Assembly: GCF_009192775.1 (NCBI RefSeq)
Contig: NZ_VTFX01000007.1
Coordinates: forward strand, 1-64,000
Origin: Arthrobacter yangruifuii
GTDB taxonomy: Bacteria; Actinomycetota; Actinomycetes; Actinomycetales; Micrococcaceae
Length of the DNA: 64,000 nucleotides
Direction: 5' to 3'
Position 1 is the stretch's first letter; every line of letters starts with the position of its first letter. This document shows, piece after piece, positions 1 through 9,503 of the stretch. The notes under the pieces were generated by a model. The model did no database searches and was not told the DNA's origin. It was given only the letters and a program-made list of their open reading frames with translations. Both the position numbers and the translations under genes were made by a program.

Positions 1-30
1 CTCAGGTTTTTTGGTGGGTTTGGCCGCCAT
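1..30 (-). CDS. Possible 5' end of a gene running off the left edge
   Basis: An ATG on the minus strand (complement of 28-30) opens a frame that reads MAAKPTKKPE and leaves the window without a stop. A good promoter lies about 40 bases upstream (74-102). A lysine-rich start like this is common in cytoplasmic tails of membrane proteins and in small basic proteins, but ten residues cannot identify it. The same frame is also open further upstream to an ATG near 189, so the start is uncertain. Confidence 0.3.
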   Translation of the reverse strand, partial: MAAKPTKKPE

Positions 31-73
31 GCTCGGGCGCTTTTCCAGCGTCCCGGCCGCGGCGACTCCAATT

Positions 74-102
74 ACTTTACACATCGCTTCCGGTCCTTGC
101 AA
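74..102 (-). promoter_or_regulatory. Sigma70-like promoter facing the left edge
   Basis: On the minus strand, TTGCAA (97-102) and TAAAGT (74-79) are separated by exactly 17 bases. Transcription would start near 67 and run leftward out of the window. The rest of 1-290 shows no convincing gene; the plus-strand open frame at 11-268 has no recognisable features. Confidence 0.45.
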
Positions 103-290
103 ACCGGATCGAAGTGATCCGCCGCACGGTCTTCGGAACCGGCCGAAACCGAATTTGAGTTCCTCGGATCCTGCAGCTGATACATCCATTTTAGGACTCC
201 CCCAGGCGGCCGGGGCAAGCCGGAGTTCGGTTTTCCTCGTCACATTCGCTGCCCCGCATCCCGGCTGAGGGACTGGACGGCAGGAACCGC

Positions 291-1079
291 CTAGCTGCCG
301 CTGCGCAGATATGCGAGCTGGGCGGCTACAGACAGTTCCGCTGCGGCGCGGACGTTCGCCGGCACATCCGAATACACCAGGTCAGCCACCTCTGCTGCCC
401 GGGCATCCGGTCCTACGGTCTCCACGGCGGCCCGGATCTGCTCCAGCCGTTCTTCGCGGTGGTCCCGGTAGGTCAACACCAGGGAGCTGAGGTCCGGCTG
501 GACGGGCCCGTGCCCGGGAAGGACCGTGGCCGGGCCCAGTTCCGACAGCCGGTCGAGCGTAGCCAGGTAATCCCCCAGCGTTCCATCGGGGTAGTCCAGC
601 ACCGTAGTGCCCCGGCCCAGGATGGTGTCACCGGTGAGGATGGAACCGTTGGCGCCGTCGTCGGGAAGCCAGAAGCAGACCGAATCCGAGGTGTGGCCGG
701 GAGCCGCAAGCACCCGGATGTCCACACCGCCGGCGAAGAGCAGTTCATCGGCCGCCAACGGATCTCCGTCCACGCAAAAGGCCGGATCGAACGCCCGCAC
801 CGGGGCTCCGGTCAGTTCGGCAAACCTGCGGCTGGCCTCGGTGTGGTCGGCGTGCCGGTGGGTGATGAGCACCAGCTCCACCACACCGGCCGCCGCCAGG
901 CCCCGCAGGTGTTCTTCGTCCTGCGGGCCGGGGTCCACCACCACCGTGCTTCCGGATCCGGGGGCCGCCACCACATAGCTGTTGGTGCCGTCCAGTGACA
1001 TCGGTCCCGGGTTCGGCGCGAGCCGTACACGGGTCAGATCACTGCTGCGGACCAGTCCGGACTCCGAAAGCGTGGGCAT
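291..1079 (-). CDS. MBL-fold metallo-hydrolase (LACTB2-like)
   Basis: A 262-residue metallo-beta-lactamase-fold hydrolase. The zinc motif HxHxDH appears as HRHADH in LITHRHADHTE (about residues 94-99). It is followed by the metal-bridging Asp in LTGDTILGRG and a late His in LPGHGP, so the binuclear metal site looks complete. The C-terminal helical region resembles the LACTB2/ribonuclease-like branch rather than beta-lactamases. No signal peptide is seen, so it is cytoplasmic. It starts 6 bases after the ilvE stop on the same strand and is probably cotranscribed with ilvE. The substrate is unknown: a nuclease or thioester-hydrolase role is possible, but the sequence does not decide. Confidence 0.85.
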   Translation of the reverse strand: MPTLSESGLVRSSDLTRVRLAPNPGPMSLDGTNSYVVAAPGSGSTVVVDPGPQDEEHLRGLAAAGVVELVLITHRHADHTEASRRFAELTGAPVRAFDPAFCVDGDPLAADELLFAGGVDIRVLAAPGHTSDSVCFWLPDDGANGSILTGDTILGRGTTVLDYPDGTLGDYLATLDRLSELGPATVLPGHGPVQPDLSSLVLTYRDHREERLEQIRAAVETVGPDARAAEVADLVYSDVPANVRAAAELSVAAQLAYLRSGS

Positions 1080-1085
1080 AGGTGC

Positions 1086-2192
1086 CTAGACCAGACGGGT
1101 GAGCCAGCCGTGGGTATCCTCCACGGTGCCGGTCTGGATGCCGAGCAGCTGCTCGCGGATGGACATGGTGACCTCGCCCGGCTTGGCGTCCTCGGACCCG
1201 ATGACCTCGGTCTCGGACTTGAGCTGGCCGACCGGGGTGATGACCGCCGCGGTGCCGCAGGCGAAGACCTCGGTGATTTCCCCGGAAGCGACACCGTCGC
1301 GCCATTCGTCCAGGGTGATCTTGCGTTCCTGGACGTCCATGCCGCGGTCGCGGCCCAGCTGCAGCACCGACGAGCGGGTGATGCCGTGCAGGATGGTGCC
1401 CGATAGTGCAGGGGTGACCAGGCGTCCGTCAGCAAAAACGAAGAAGACGTTCATGCCGCCCAGCTCTTCCACGGCGTTGTCGTTGAACTCATCCAGGAAC
1501 AGCACCTGCTTGCAGCCGTTGGCTTCGCCTTCCATCTGGGCGATGAGCGACGCCGCGTAGTTGCCGCCGCACTTGGCTTCCCCGGTGCCGCCGCGTCCTG
1601 CCCGGGCATACTTGGAGGAAAGCCAGATGGAGACCGGTTTCAGTTCCCCGCCGAAGTAGTTCCCCGCCGGGGAGGCAATCACACGGTAGGACACTTCACG
1701 GGCCGGGCGGACACCCAGGAACGCCTCGGTGGCGATCATGAACGGGCGCAGGTACAGGGCAGCACCGTCGCCGTCCGGGATCCAGTCCTGGTCCAGGGCG
1801 ACCAGCCGGCGGATGGACTCTAGGAAAAGTTCCTCGGGAAGTTCGGGCAGCGCGAGCCGGCGGGCGGACAGGTTCAGGCGTGCAGCATTGGCCTCCGGAC
1901 GGAAGCTCACTACGGAGCCGTCTGCGTGGCGGTAGACCTTCAGTCCCTCGAAAATTTCCTGACCGTAGTGCAGGACGCCGGCTGCCGGATCGATCGAGAT
2001 GGGTCCGTAGGGCTCGATGCGGGCATTCTGCCACTGGGCGTCTCCGCCTTCGGCCGCCTTCCAGTCAATAACGGCGGTGTGGTCGGTGAAGTAGTCGCCG
2101 AATCCGGGGTTGGCCAGGATGGTGGCCCGCTCGGAGGCGGACTTCGGGTTGGTGGAAAGCTCCTGGGTGAATTCCAGTGCGCTGACGGTCAT
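1086..2192 (-). CDS. ilvE: Branched-chain amino acid aminotransferase
   Basis: A 368-residue fold-type IV PLP aminotransferase that catalyses the last step of Val, Leu and Ile synthesis, and the first step of their breakdown, using glutamate/2-oxoglutarate. Family features seen: YGQEIFEGLKVYR near residue 77, LYLRPFMIATE, the segment GEAKCGGNYAAS containing the PLP-binding Lys, and ELGGMNVFFV. Length is normal for the actinobacterial type. The start MTVSALEF is preceded by GGAGGAATC, a strong ribosome site. It lies 62 bases downstream of leuB on the same strand, with the MBL gene right behind it. Confidence 0.95.
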   Translation of the reverse strand: MTVSALEFTQELSTNPKSASERATILANPGFGDYFTDHTAVIDWKAAEGGDAQWQNARIEPYGPISIDPAAGVLHYGQEIFEGLKVYRHADGSVVSFRPEANAARLNLSARRLALPELPEELFLESIRRLVALDQDWIPDGDGAALYLRPFMIATEAFLGVRPAREVSYRVIASPAGNYFGGELKPVSIWLSSKYARAGRGGTGEAKCGGNYAASLIAQMEGEANGCKQVLFLDEFNDNAVEELGGMNVFFVFADGRLVTPALSGTILHGITRSSVLQLGRDRGMDVQERKITLDEWRDGVASGEITEVFACGTAAVITPVGQLKSETEVIGSEDAKPGEVTMSIREQLLGIQTGTVEDTHGWLTRLV

Positions 2193-2254
2193 GATTCCTC
2201 CACGGTGAACGGCAAAGACCCGTTCTACGACTACTTGGTTGTTTGGTACAGAGC

Positions 2255-3319
2255 TTATGACACCGCGGCGGCGATGGCATCGCCGACCTCCGCCGTCGAG
2301 CGGCGCGCACCGGTACGTGCCGCAATGTCCGCAGCGACGGCATCCTCCACCCGGCCGGCCTCCGCCTCGAAGCCCAGATGCCGGAGCATGAGTGCGGCGG
2401 AAAGGATGGCGGCGGTGGGGTCCGCCTTCTGCTGGCCCGCAATATCGGGGGCAGAACCGTGGACGGGCTCGAACATGGACGGATAGGTACGGTCCATATT
2501 GAGGTTTCCGGAGGCGGCCAGGCCAATGCCCCCGGTAATGGCGGCAGCCAGGTCCGTGATGATGTCGCCGAACAGGTTGTCGGTGACAATGACGTCGAAG
2601 CGTGAGGGATCACTCACCATAAAGATGGTCGCGGCGTCCACATGCAGGTAGTCGTGCGTGACCTCGGGGAACTCTTCGGCCACCTTCTCGACGGTGCGCT
2701 TCCACAGCCGTCCGGCGTTCACCAGCACATTGTGCTTGTGGACCAGGGTGAGCTTGCGCCGGGGGCGCGCGGAGGCTCGGCGGAAGGCGTCCCGGACCAC
2801 GCGTTCGACGCCGTGGGCCGTGTTGAGCGAGACCTCGGTGGCGATTTCCTGCGGGGTTCCCTCGCGCAGTACTCCCCCGTTGCCCGCGTAGGGCCCCTCG
2901 GTGCCTTCGCGAACCACGATGAAGTCGACCTCTCCGGGATTGCCCAGGGGGCTTTCGACGCCGGGGTACAGACGGGAGGGACGGAGGTTCACGTAGTGGT
3001 CCAGGCTGAAGCGGAGTTTCAACAGCAGTTCCCGCTCGATCAATCCGGAGGGAATGGCGGTATCCCCCGGTGCGGCCCCGACGGCACCGAACAGGATGGC
3101 GTCGTGCTGCTTGATGGCCTCGAGCGTTGCGTCCGGGAGGGTTTCGCCGGTAGCGAGCCAGTGCTCCGCCCCAAGTTCGTATTCTGTCAGTTCAAACGTG
3201 ACGGAACCGGCCGCCGTCGCCTTCTCAAGGACCTTGACCGCTTCGGCAGTAACTTCCGGGCCGATACCGTCGCCGGGGATGACTGCCAGGGAAATGGTTG
3301 CGGGCTGTTCTTCGCTCAT
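2255..3319 (-). CDS. leuB: 3-isopropylmalate dehydrogenase
   Basis: Oxidatively decarboxylates 3-isopropylmalate to 2-oxoisocaproate with NAD+ in leucine synthesis. I start it at [10 protein letters not shown] (354 residues); the 16 residues further upstream do not fit the family. Motifs in order: [10 protein letters not shown] near the N terminus; [24 protein letters not shown]; the Mg-binding segment [12 protein letters not shown]; and the cofactor-binding [12 protein letters not shown]. It heads a minus-strand set with ilvE and the MBL gene, diverging from the kinase gene at 3442. No leuA or leuCD is in the window, so the leucine genes are scattered. Confidence 0.95.
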   Translation of the reverse strand: MSEEQPATISLAVIPGDGIGPEVTAEAVKVLEKATAAGSVTFELTEYELGAEHWLATGETLPDATLEAIKQHDAILFGAVGAAPGDTAIPSGLIERELLLKLRFSLDHYVNLRPSRLYPGVESPLGNPGEVDFIVVREGTEGPYAGNGGVLREGTPQEIATEVSLNTAHGVERVVRDAFRRASARPRRKLTLVHKHNVLVNAGRLWKRTVEKVAEEFPEVTHDYLHVDAATIFMVSDPSRFDVIVTDNLFGDIITDLAAAITGGIGLAASGNLNMDRTYPSMFEPVHGSAPDIAGQQKADPTAAILSAALMLRHLGFEAEAGRVEDAVAADIAARTGARRSTAEVGDAIAAAVS

Positions 3320-3441
3320 ACCGCCCATCCTAGGAAAATAGTCCGGATACTGAACAAGCCATCTCACATGCTGGTCACCGCATACAGTCTCCTCCCTCGG
3401 TATGACGCATGCGCAGGCTGCGAGCCCTAGAGTTGATGATC

Positions 3442-4644
3442 ATGCTCCTGCACCGACGTATCTATGCCTGGATGCAGGCAAACCGCGCCAAGGTTGATCT
3501 ATGGCAGGCCCTTGGCTGCAGCCTGTTTTTCGCCGTACCGTTCCTCTTGGCGGGGGGCGCGTACCTCATCGAGTTCGTCCTTTCCGCAGCCATCTGCATG
3601 ACGCTCGCGTGGCGGCGCAGCCGGCCCGTAGCCAGTGCGGCAGTCCAGGCCGCCGCATGCATCCTCTCGCTGTTTCTGGTCCCGGTGACCGGCCTGCCCG
3701 CAGACATCTTCGTGCTGGTCACCGTGTACTCCCTGGCAGCCTTCGCACCGCGCTGGGCAAGTCTGGCCGGACTGGCCCTGGCCCTCACTGGCGGGGCTCT
3801 CTTTTTGTTCCGGTATTTTGAGTTCCCCTACATCACGGATGCGCAAGAGGTGCTGATATACGGCGTCGGCCTGACCGCCATCGAAGCGGTGGTCCTTGTC
3901 GCCTGGACCTTCGGAGACCTGGCCCGTACCCGTCGCCTGGCCATGCAGGCCCTGGAAGACCGGGCCCGCAGGCTCGAAGTCGAACGCCAGCAGGAAAGAG
4001 ACCTGGCAGCCGCCGACGAGCGCAGCCACATTGCCCGGGAAATGCATGACATCGTGGCCCACTCGCTCTCCGTGATCATCACCCAGGCTGACGGGGCCAG
4101 GTATGCGAGCGCCGAAAACCCGGAGATTGCGCCCAAAACGCTGGGCCTCATTGCGGAAACGGGGCGGGGCTCGCTGCGCGAGATGCGCCGTCTCCTCGGT
4201 GTGCTCCGCGGCGATGAAGCGGCCTCCACGCGTCCCCTGCCCACCCTCGCGGACGTGGACGCGCTGGTGGACTCGGTCCGGCGGGGCGGGGTGGAGGTCA
4301 CCGTCCGAGCAGAGGGGGCGCCTCGCCGCCCGCTCCCCCCGGGTGCGGAACTCACCGCTTACCGGGTCATCCAGGAATCCCTCACCAACGTCCTCAAGCA
4401 CGCCGGACACCGTGCCCGGGCAGAGGTGGCGCTGAAGTGGTCCGCACGGGGTCTTGACCTCACCGTTCGCGACGACGGGCACGGCGCCGCCGCCGGAGTA
4501 GCCGGCATCAACGACGACGGCGGCGGCCAGGGCATCAAAGGGATGGGCGAACGCCTGGCACTCTACGATGGAACTCTGAAGGCCGCCCCGGCGGCCGGCG
4601 GAGGATTCCGCGTTGAAGCATTCATCCCCTACACGGAGGCCTAG
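3442..4644 (+). CDS. Two-component sensor histidine kinase (NarL-type partner)
   Basis: A membrane histidine kinase of the HisKA_3/HATPase_c class. The N-terminal part (roughly residues 20-150) has about four to five hydrophobic segments with very short loops, so it probably senses the membrane itself rather than an external ligand. The phosphoacceptor motif is REMHDIVAHSLSVI, and the N box is VIQESLTNVLKHAG. The frame is open to 3409 (411 residues). I prefer the ATG at 3442 (400 residues) because TAGAGT at 3428-3433 sits 8 bases before it, as in leaderless actinobacterial transcripts. The response regulator starts 5 bases after the stop. Confidence 0.9.
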   Translation: MLLHRRIYAWMQANRAKVDLWQALGCSLFFAVPFLLAGGAYLIEFVLSAAICMTLAWRRSRPVASAAVQAAACILSLFLVPVTGLPADIFVLVTVYSLAAFAPRWASLAGLALALTGGALFLFRYFEFPYITDAQEVLIYGVGLTAIEAVVLVAWTFGDLARTRRLAMQALEDRARRLEVERQQERDLAAADERSHIAREMHDIVAHSLSVIITQADGARYASAENPEIAPKTLGLIAETGRGSLREMRRLLGVLRGDEAASTRPLPTLADVDALVDSVRRGGVEVTVRAEGAPRRPLPPGAELTAYRVIQESLTNVLKHAGHRARAEVALKWSARGLDLTVRDDGHGAAAGVAGINDDGGGQGIKGMGERLALYDGTLKAAPAAGGGFRVEAFIPYTEA

Positions 4645-4649
4645 GCATA

Positions 4650-5384
4650 GTGCCGGATACCCCTTGGACAGCCGCGTCCGAAACACCATCCCCTTCCACC
4701 GAACCCATCCGGGTTGTGCTGGTGGATGACCAGCAGCTGGTCCGGGGCGGATTCCGGATGCTGATCAACTCCCAGCCTGACCTGGACGTCGTGGCCGAGG
4801 CAGGCAACGGCCGCGAGGCCCTCGCAGCGCTGGCCGCGGTACGGGCCGACGTCGTCCTGATGGATGTCCGGATGCCGGGCATGGACGGCATAGAGGCTAC
4901 CGCGAAGCTGTTGGCGGCGGGCACCGGCGGAGTTCGGAACGAGGACCTCAAGGTAGTGGTGCTGACCACCTTCGACCTGGACGAATACGCGCTCTCCGCC
5001 ATCCAGGCCGGCGCCAGCGGCTTCCTGCTCAAGGACACCCCGCCCGAGGAACTGCTCGAAGCCATCCGCACCGTGCACCGCGGTGACGCGGTCATTGCCC
5101 CCTCCACCACGCGCCGCCTGCTGAACCACGTTGCTCCGCTGCTGCGCACTGCCGGCAGCCCGGGAAGTCCGCACGCCGCCGCCGTTGCTTCCCTGACACC
5201 GCGGGAACACGAAGTGTTCACCCTCATTGCCCAAGGACTCTCCAATCCGGAGATCGCGGCGAAGCTGTATCTGTCCGAAGCGACCGTGAAAACCCACGTG
5301 GGGCACATCCTGGCCAAGCTGGAGGCGCGGGACCGGGTGCACGCCGTGGTCATTGCCTACGAGACGGGGATTGTCGCACCCTAG
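4650..5384 (+). CDS. NarL/LuxR-family response regulator
   Basis: A 244-residue regulator with a receiver domain (about residues 20-145) and a LuxR-type helix-turn-helix (about 180-240). The phosphorylated Asp is in DVVLMDVRMPGMDG, and the conserved Lys is in FLLKDTPPEELL. The DNA-binding part reads LTPREHEVFTLIAQGLSN followed by the recognition helix in SEATVKTHVGHIL. It uses a GTG start 5 bases after the kinase stop, so translation is coupled. The likely target is the ABC exporter operon starting at 5551, and perhaps its own operon (see the shared CGGTATGA motif). Its N terminus is about 20 residues longer than usual and proline/serine-rich. Confidence 0.93.
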   Translation: MPDTPWTAASETPSPSTEPIRVVLVDDQQLVRGGFRMLINSQPDLDVVAEAGNGREALAALAAVRADVVLMDVRMPGMDGIEATAKLLAAGTGGVRNEDLKVVVLTTFDLDEYALSAIQAGASGFLLKDTPPEELLEAIRTVHRGDAVIAPSTTRRLLNHVAPLLRTAGSPGSPHAAAVASLTPREHEVFTLIAQGLSNPEIAAKLYLSEATVKTHVGHILAKLEARDRVHAVVIAYETGIVAP

Positions 5385-5550
5385 GGAGATGGTCACGGTT
5401 GACGACGTCCGCCTCCGGATGAACTGTCCGAGCTGCTCCGAGAGTCCTACCGGCTGGCCGGCCGCCTTCCACCCACGGTATGAGACGCGGAGAAAAATGA
5501 CCTCCTGCCCTCCGATGTAACCGCATCCGCTTCGGCAATACTGTGGCGGT

Positions 5551-6321
5551 ATGACATCACTCGCACAGCATTCCCCTGCCGCCGGCGCCGGAAAACCGCG
5601 TCTCGCCGCCGCCGCACAGCTCCTGAACAAGACCTACGGAACCGGTGACACCCGCGTCCACGCCCTGAAGGACGTGGACGTCAGCTTCGAAACCGGTACG
5701 TTCACCGCCATCATGGGTCCCTCCGGTTCCGGCAAATCCACACTGATGCACTGCCTCGCGGGCCTGGACACTTCAGACTCGGGCCGCATCTGGGTCGGCG
5801 GCACCGAAATCACCGGGCTGAAGGATGCCGAGCTCACCCGTCTGCGCCGCGACAGCGTGGGATTCGTGTTCCAGTCCTTCAACCTGGTGCCCACGCTGAC
5901 CGCGGAGCAGAACATCACGCTGCCGGTGTCCCTGGCCAACGGCACCGTGGACCGTGAATGGCTGGACTTCATCACCGAAACCCTCGGCCTGCGGGACCGG
6001 CTCCGGCACCGTCCGCATGAGCTTTCCGGCGGACAGCAGCAGCGCGTGGCCGTGGCCCGGGCTCTGCTGACCCGCCCGCATGTACTCTTCGGCGACGAGC
6101 CCACCGGCAACCTGGATTCCAAGTCCGGTGCCGAAGTGCTCTCGCTCCTTCGCCGCTCCACCAAGGAGTTCGGCCAGAGCATCATCATGGTCACCCACGA
6201 TCCCGTGGCCGCTTCCTACGCTGACCGAGTGGTCCTGATGAACGACGGCGAGCTGGTCGGGGAACTGGCGCAGCCGACCCCCGAGTCCGTGCTCGCCGCC
6301 CTCACCCAGCTGGGGGCATAG
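5551..6321 (+). CDS. ABC transporter ATP-binding protein (MacB/LolD-type)
   Basis: A 256-residue ATPase that powers the FtsX-type permease encoded next. Walker A is GPSGSGKSTL, the Q loop is in FVFQSFNLVPTLTAEQN, the signature is LSGGQQQRVAVARAL, Walker B ends in FGDEPTGNLDS, and the H switch is in IMVTHDP. These are hallmarks of the LolD/MacB/YvrO family, which works in lipoprotein handling, peptide or antibiotic export, or cell-envelope maintenance rather than import. There is no periplasmic-type binding protein. An AATACT box lies 8 bases before the ATG. The adjacent two-component system suggests the Bce/Vra-like logic of envelope-stress sensing and export. Confidence 0.93.
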   Translation: MTSLAQHSPAAGAGKPRLAAAAQLLNKTYGTGDTRVHALKDVDVSFETGTFTAIMGPSGSGKSTLMHCLAGLDTSDSGRIWVGGTEITGLKDAELTRLRRDSVGFVFQSFNLVPTLTAEQNITLPVSLANGTVDREWLDFITETLGLRDRLRHRPHELSGGQQQRVAVARALLTRPHVLFGDEPTGNLDSKSGAEVLSLLRRSTKEFGQSIIMVTHDPVAASYADRVVLMNDGELVGELAQPTPESVLAALTQLGA

Positions 6322-6323
6322 GC

Positions 6324-8825
6324 ATGCTGCAGGTAGCCCTGGCGCAGGTGCGCCTGAATGCCCGGCGGTTCATCGCCGTTTCCCTGGCGGTGCTGATTGC
6401 CGTCGGTTTCCTCACTGCCACCCTCATCATCAATTCCTCGTCCAAGGCCTCGCTGACGCAGAGCGTGGGCGAGGCGTACCGGAACGCCGATCTGCTCGTC
6501 ACCAGCGATATGTACAGTGCGGACGCAGCCGTATTGGATGAAGACACCGCCGCCCAGGTCCGGGACACCCCCGGCGTGGAGGGCATCTACGCGGCCCGGC
6601 AGTCCTACGTCGCCTTCGGCAAGGACCTGAACGTCGCCCAGCTGGGCAACACCTCCGAGCACGCGGACCTCTTCCCCGTGGACGTACTCCAGGGAACACT
6701 CCCGGTCGCCGACAACGAGGTAGCCGTGGACAAGGACACCGCCGAGCGCCAGGAGCTGACCGAGGGGTCGAAGCTACCCCTCACGGCCTTTATCGATGAA
6801 CCAGCAGGTGAGCAACAAACGGCCGAGCTTACGGTCACTGCCCTGGTGTCCGCGTCCAAGGACCCGCAGCTCATGGGAACCCCGCAGCTGTATTCGACCT
6901 CTGCCACGGCGGCTGAGTTCAGTGAGCCCGAGTCCGGTTTCACCAGTATCCAGGTGGCACTGGCCGACGGCGCCTCAGTGGAGGACGTCCGCGCAGCACT
7001 GCAGCAGGACATCAGCGGCATGGAGGGTGTGTACGTCCGCACCGCGCAGGAACAGACGGATGCTGTGGTTGCCTCCTTCACCGGAGGGGAGGACATCCTC
7101 ACCACCATTCTGCTGGCCTTCGCTGCCGTGGCCCTGCTGGTCTGTGCCCTGGTGGTCTCCAATACCTTCTCCGTGCTGGTGGCCCAGCGCACGCGGGAAC
7201 TCGCCCTCCTCCGGTGCATTGGCGCCGCCCGCTCGCAGATCCGCCGCTCCGTCATCGTGGAAGCACTGATCGTCGGCATCGTGGCGTCAGTTGCCGGAGT
7301 CCTCGCAGCCATTGCACTCGTTGGCGGCATTATCGCCTACCTGAAGAACATCCCGGAGAGCGGCTTCGCAACGCTGTCGGTCTCCCCCCTGGCCGTTGTC
7401 GCCGGGCTGGGTGTCGGCATCGCGCTGACAGTCCTGGCCTCGCTGGTTCCGGCACGCGCCGCCACGGCCGTTGCACCCCTGGCAGCCCTGCGTCCGGCGG
7501 ACGACGTCCGTGCAGGAACTCGACGTGGACGTGTCCGCCTGGGCATCGGGGTGGTACTGCTGGCCGTCGGCGCCGCACTGCTGGCCGTCGGCGCGGTAAA
7601 AGGGAACCTGCTCATTGCCCTGCCCGGCGGGATGCTCAGCTTCGTGGGCGTGCTGATGTGCGCCACGTTGTTTGTTCCGTCCCTGGTGCGCACCGTCGGC
7701 AGGATCGCGGCGCCGTTGGGTGTGCCGGGCAAGCTGGCGGCCCTCAACGCCGTCCGCAACCCCCAGCGCACCTCCGCCACTTCCTCCGCCCTGCTGATCG
7801 GCGTCACCCTGGTGACCATGATGATGACCGGCGCTGCGACCGTCCGGACCTCCCTGGACGGTGTGCTGGCCGCGGAATACCCGGTCGATGTGAGCATCAG
7901 CGGCCCCATTGACGACTCGCCGTTTACCTCCACCGACGAGGACGCGGCCCGTGCCGTGAAGGGTGTGCAGGAAGCGGTGCTGGTGCCTCCGGCCGGCATG
8001 ACCGAGACGGAGTACGGACCGTACGGTGTCTATGCCCTGGACCCGGCCGACGCCGCGAAGGTGCTGCAGGATTCCACCCTGGTACTGGAGTCAGGCGTCA
8101 TCCTGATGCCGCAGGGAACCACGGAGAAAACCCTGACGGTTCAGGGAGCGGCCAAGAGCGTCGAACTGAAGGTGGTGGTCTCGGACAGCAGCCAGCTGCA
8201 GCCGCTGATCAGCAGCGAGACTGCCGAAACCCTCGGCGGTCTGCCGGCGGCGGACGCGGATACCTATCCTGTGCAGCCGCAGCTGTGGCTGGCCGTGGCG
8301 GACGGCCTGAACACCAACGAGCTGATGGACCTGCGCACCGACCTTGCCGCGGCGGTGGACGTGGAGGACTACGCAGTCTCCGGTTCAGCCATTGAGCGGG
8401 GGGCTTTTGAGCAGATCATCAACGTCCTGCTGATGGTGGTCACCGGGCTGCTGGGAGTGGCAGTGGTGATTGCCCTGGTGGGTGTGGCCAACACCCTCTC
8501 CCTGTCTGTACTGGAACGCACCCGCGAATCCTCGCTGCTGCGCGCACTGGGCCTGACCCGGGGACAGCTGCGCGGCATGCTTGCCCTGGAAGCCGTGCTG
8601 ATTGCCGGGGTGGCCGCCCTGATGGGCAGCGTCCTGGGCTCGCTGTACGGCTGGCTGGGAGCGGAATCCGCGCTGGGTTCCTTTACCACCGTGGCGTTGT
8701 CGCTGCCGTGGCTGCAGCTGCTCGCCGTCCTGGCCGTGGCGCTCCTGGCGGGACTCGCTGCCTCGGTGCTTCCTGCCCGGCGTGCGGCCCGGCTCTCCCC
8801 CGTGGCCGGGCTGGCCGCGGACTAG
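6324..8825 (+). CDS. ABC transporter permease, double FtsX domain
   Basis: An 833-residue permease with two FtsX (MacB_PCD-like) modules. An N-terminal TM helix (about residues 17-37) is followed by an extracellular domain of about 220 residues, then three TM helices (near 260-390). A four-helix linker region, a second extracellular domain and a final set of three TM helices complete it. Both modules carry the RTRELALLR / RTRESSLLRALG segment that contacts the ATPase. The start lies 2 bases after the ATPase stop. The substrate is not visible from the sequence; two large extracellular domains fit export or extraction of a membrane-embedded compound. Confidence 0.92.
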   Translation: MLQVALAQVRLNARRFIAVSLAVLIAVGFLTATLIINSSSKASLTQSVGEAYRNADLLVTSDMYSADAAVLDEDTAAQVRDTPGVEGIYAARQSYVAFGKDLNVAQLGNTSEHADLFPVDVLQGTLPVADNEVAVDKDTAERQELTEGSKLPLTAFIDEPAGEQQTAELTVTALVSASKDPQLMGTPQLYSTSATAAEFSEPESGFTSIQVALADGASVEDVRAALQQDISGMEGVYVRTAQEQTDAVVASFTGGEDILTTILLAFAAVALLVCALVVSNTFSVLVAQRTRELALLRCIGAARSQIRRSVIVEALIVGIVASVAGVLAAIALVGGIIAYLKNIPESGFATLSVSPLAVVAGLGVGIALTVLASLVPARAATAVAPLAALRPADDVRAGTRRGRVRLGIGVVLLAVGAALLAVGAVKGNLLIALPGGMLSFVGVLMCATLFVPSLVRTVGRIAAPLGVPGKLAALNAVRNPQRTSATSSALLIGVTLVTMMMTGAATVRTSLDGVLAAEYPVDVSISGPIDDSPFTSTDEDAARAVKGVQEAVLVPPAGMTETEYGPYGVYALDPADAAKVLQDSTLVLESGVILMPQGTTEKTLTVQGAAKSVELKVVVSDSSQLQPLISSETAETLGGLPAADADTYPVQPQLWLAVADGLNTNELMDLRTDLAAAVDVEDYAVSGSAIERGAFEQIINVLLMVVTGLLGVAVVIALVGVANTLSLSVLERTRESSLLRALGLTRGQLRGMLALEAVLIAGVAALMGSVLGSLYGWLGAESALGSFTTVALSLPWLQLLAVLAVALLAGLAASVLPARRAARLSPVAGLAAD

Positions 8826-8936
8826 CTCCTCGCGGTCCGGCCGCGGATCTGCAAGGATACTGAACAGGATGAATTACTAAGCAGGCTGATTTCGGCCGGC
8901 GCGACGAGATGCATCCGGACAACGTGAGGAGAGCAC

Positions 8937-9449
8937 ATGCAGCAGTCCCAGACGGAACACGAATCACTGGCCGCCTACCTGGACGACCATCTGGTCGGGG
9001 CAGAGACGGGTGTCCGCCTTTTCACAGCCGCGCAGCGCACCTGGGAAGGGTCCCCCTATGAGGAAACCTTCGCCCGACTCGTGGAAGAGATCTCCGATGA
9101 ACGCGACGAGCTGGAATCCCTGATCCATGCCCTGGGCTATTCCCGCAGCAAGGTCAAGGCCGCGGCTGCCGCGGTAGGGGCCGCAGCAGGCAAGCTGGGT
9201 CCGCTGAATCCGCTCAGCACCGGCGGCGGCGCCACGGGGCAGCTGGAGCTTGAGTCCCTGCAGTCCCTGGTGCGGATGAAGGAATCTCTCTGGCGGACCC
9301 TGCTGGTGCTTTCCGCCACGGATCACCGGTTCAATACGGCGCGGCTGCGGGAACTCACCGAAACCGCCCGACGTCAGCAGGAAGACGTGGCCGGTGTGAT
9401 GGAACGGACGGCCGCGCAGCGGTTCCTCGGCTCCGCCGAATCCATCTGA
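8937..9449 (+). CDS. Uncharacterised helical protein
   Basis: I do not recognise this family by function. The 170 residues are predicted almost all helical, with an acidic N-terminal half containing regularly spaced Glu/His/Asp (FARLVEEISDERDELESLIHALG). A Gly/Ala-rich hinge (about 75-95) separates it from a second helical pair containing LESLQSLVRMKESLWRTLL. That layout resembles a four-helix bundle of the ferritin-like or DUF892 type, but a clear di-iron ExxH pair is not evident. GGAGAG lies 7 bases upstream of the ATG. A bidirectional terminator follows, so it is a single-gene unit. Confidence 0.75.
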   Translation: MQQSQTEHESLAAYLDDHLVGAETGVRLFTAAQRTWEGSPYEETFARLVEEISDERDELESLIHALGYSRSKVKAAAAAVGAAAGKLGPLNPLSTGGGATGQLELESLQSLVRMKESLWRTLLVLSATDHRFNTARLRELTETARRQQEDVAGVMERTAAQRFLGSAESI

Positions 9450-9463
9450 CCTGCGCAGGATGC

Positions 9464-9498
9464 AAAAACACCCCCGGCAACCTGCCGGGGGTGTTTTT
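9464..9498. terminator. Bidirectional terminator between convergent genes
   Basis: A perfect inverted repeat, AAAAACACCCCCGGCA paired with its complement across a 3-base loop. It is flanked by A5 on the left and T5 on the right, so it can end both the plus-strand helical-protein gene and minus-strand metG. Confidence 0.9.
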
Positions 9499-9503
9499 GG
9501 ATC

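Noticed and set aside
11-268. An 85-residue plus-strand frame at the left edge
   Set aside because: No ribosome site, no domain and low-complexity content. The minus-strand promoter at 74-102 runs through it.
3340-8870. The 12-mer GGATACTGAACA upstream of the kinase gene and upstream of the gene at 8937
   Set aside because: Two copies only, at different distances from the genes. This may be chance in promoter-like sequence.
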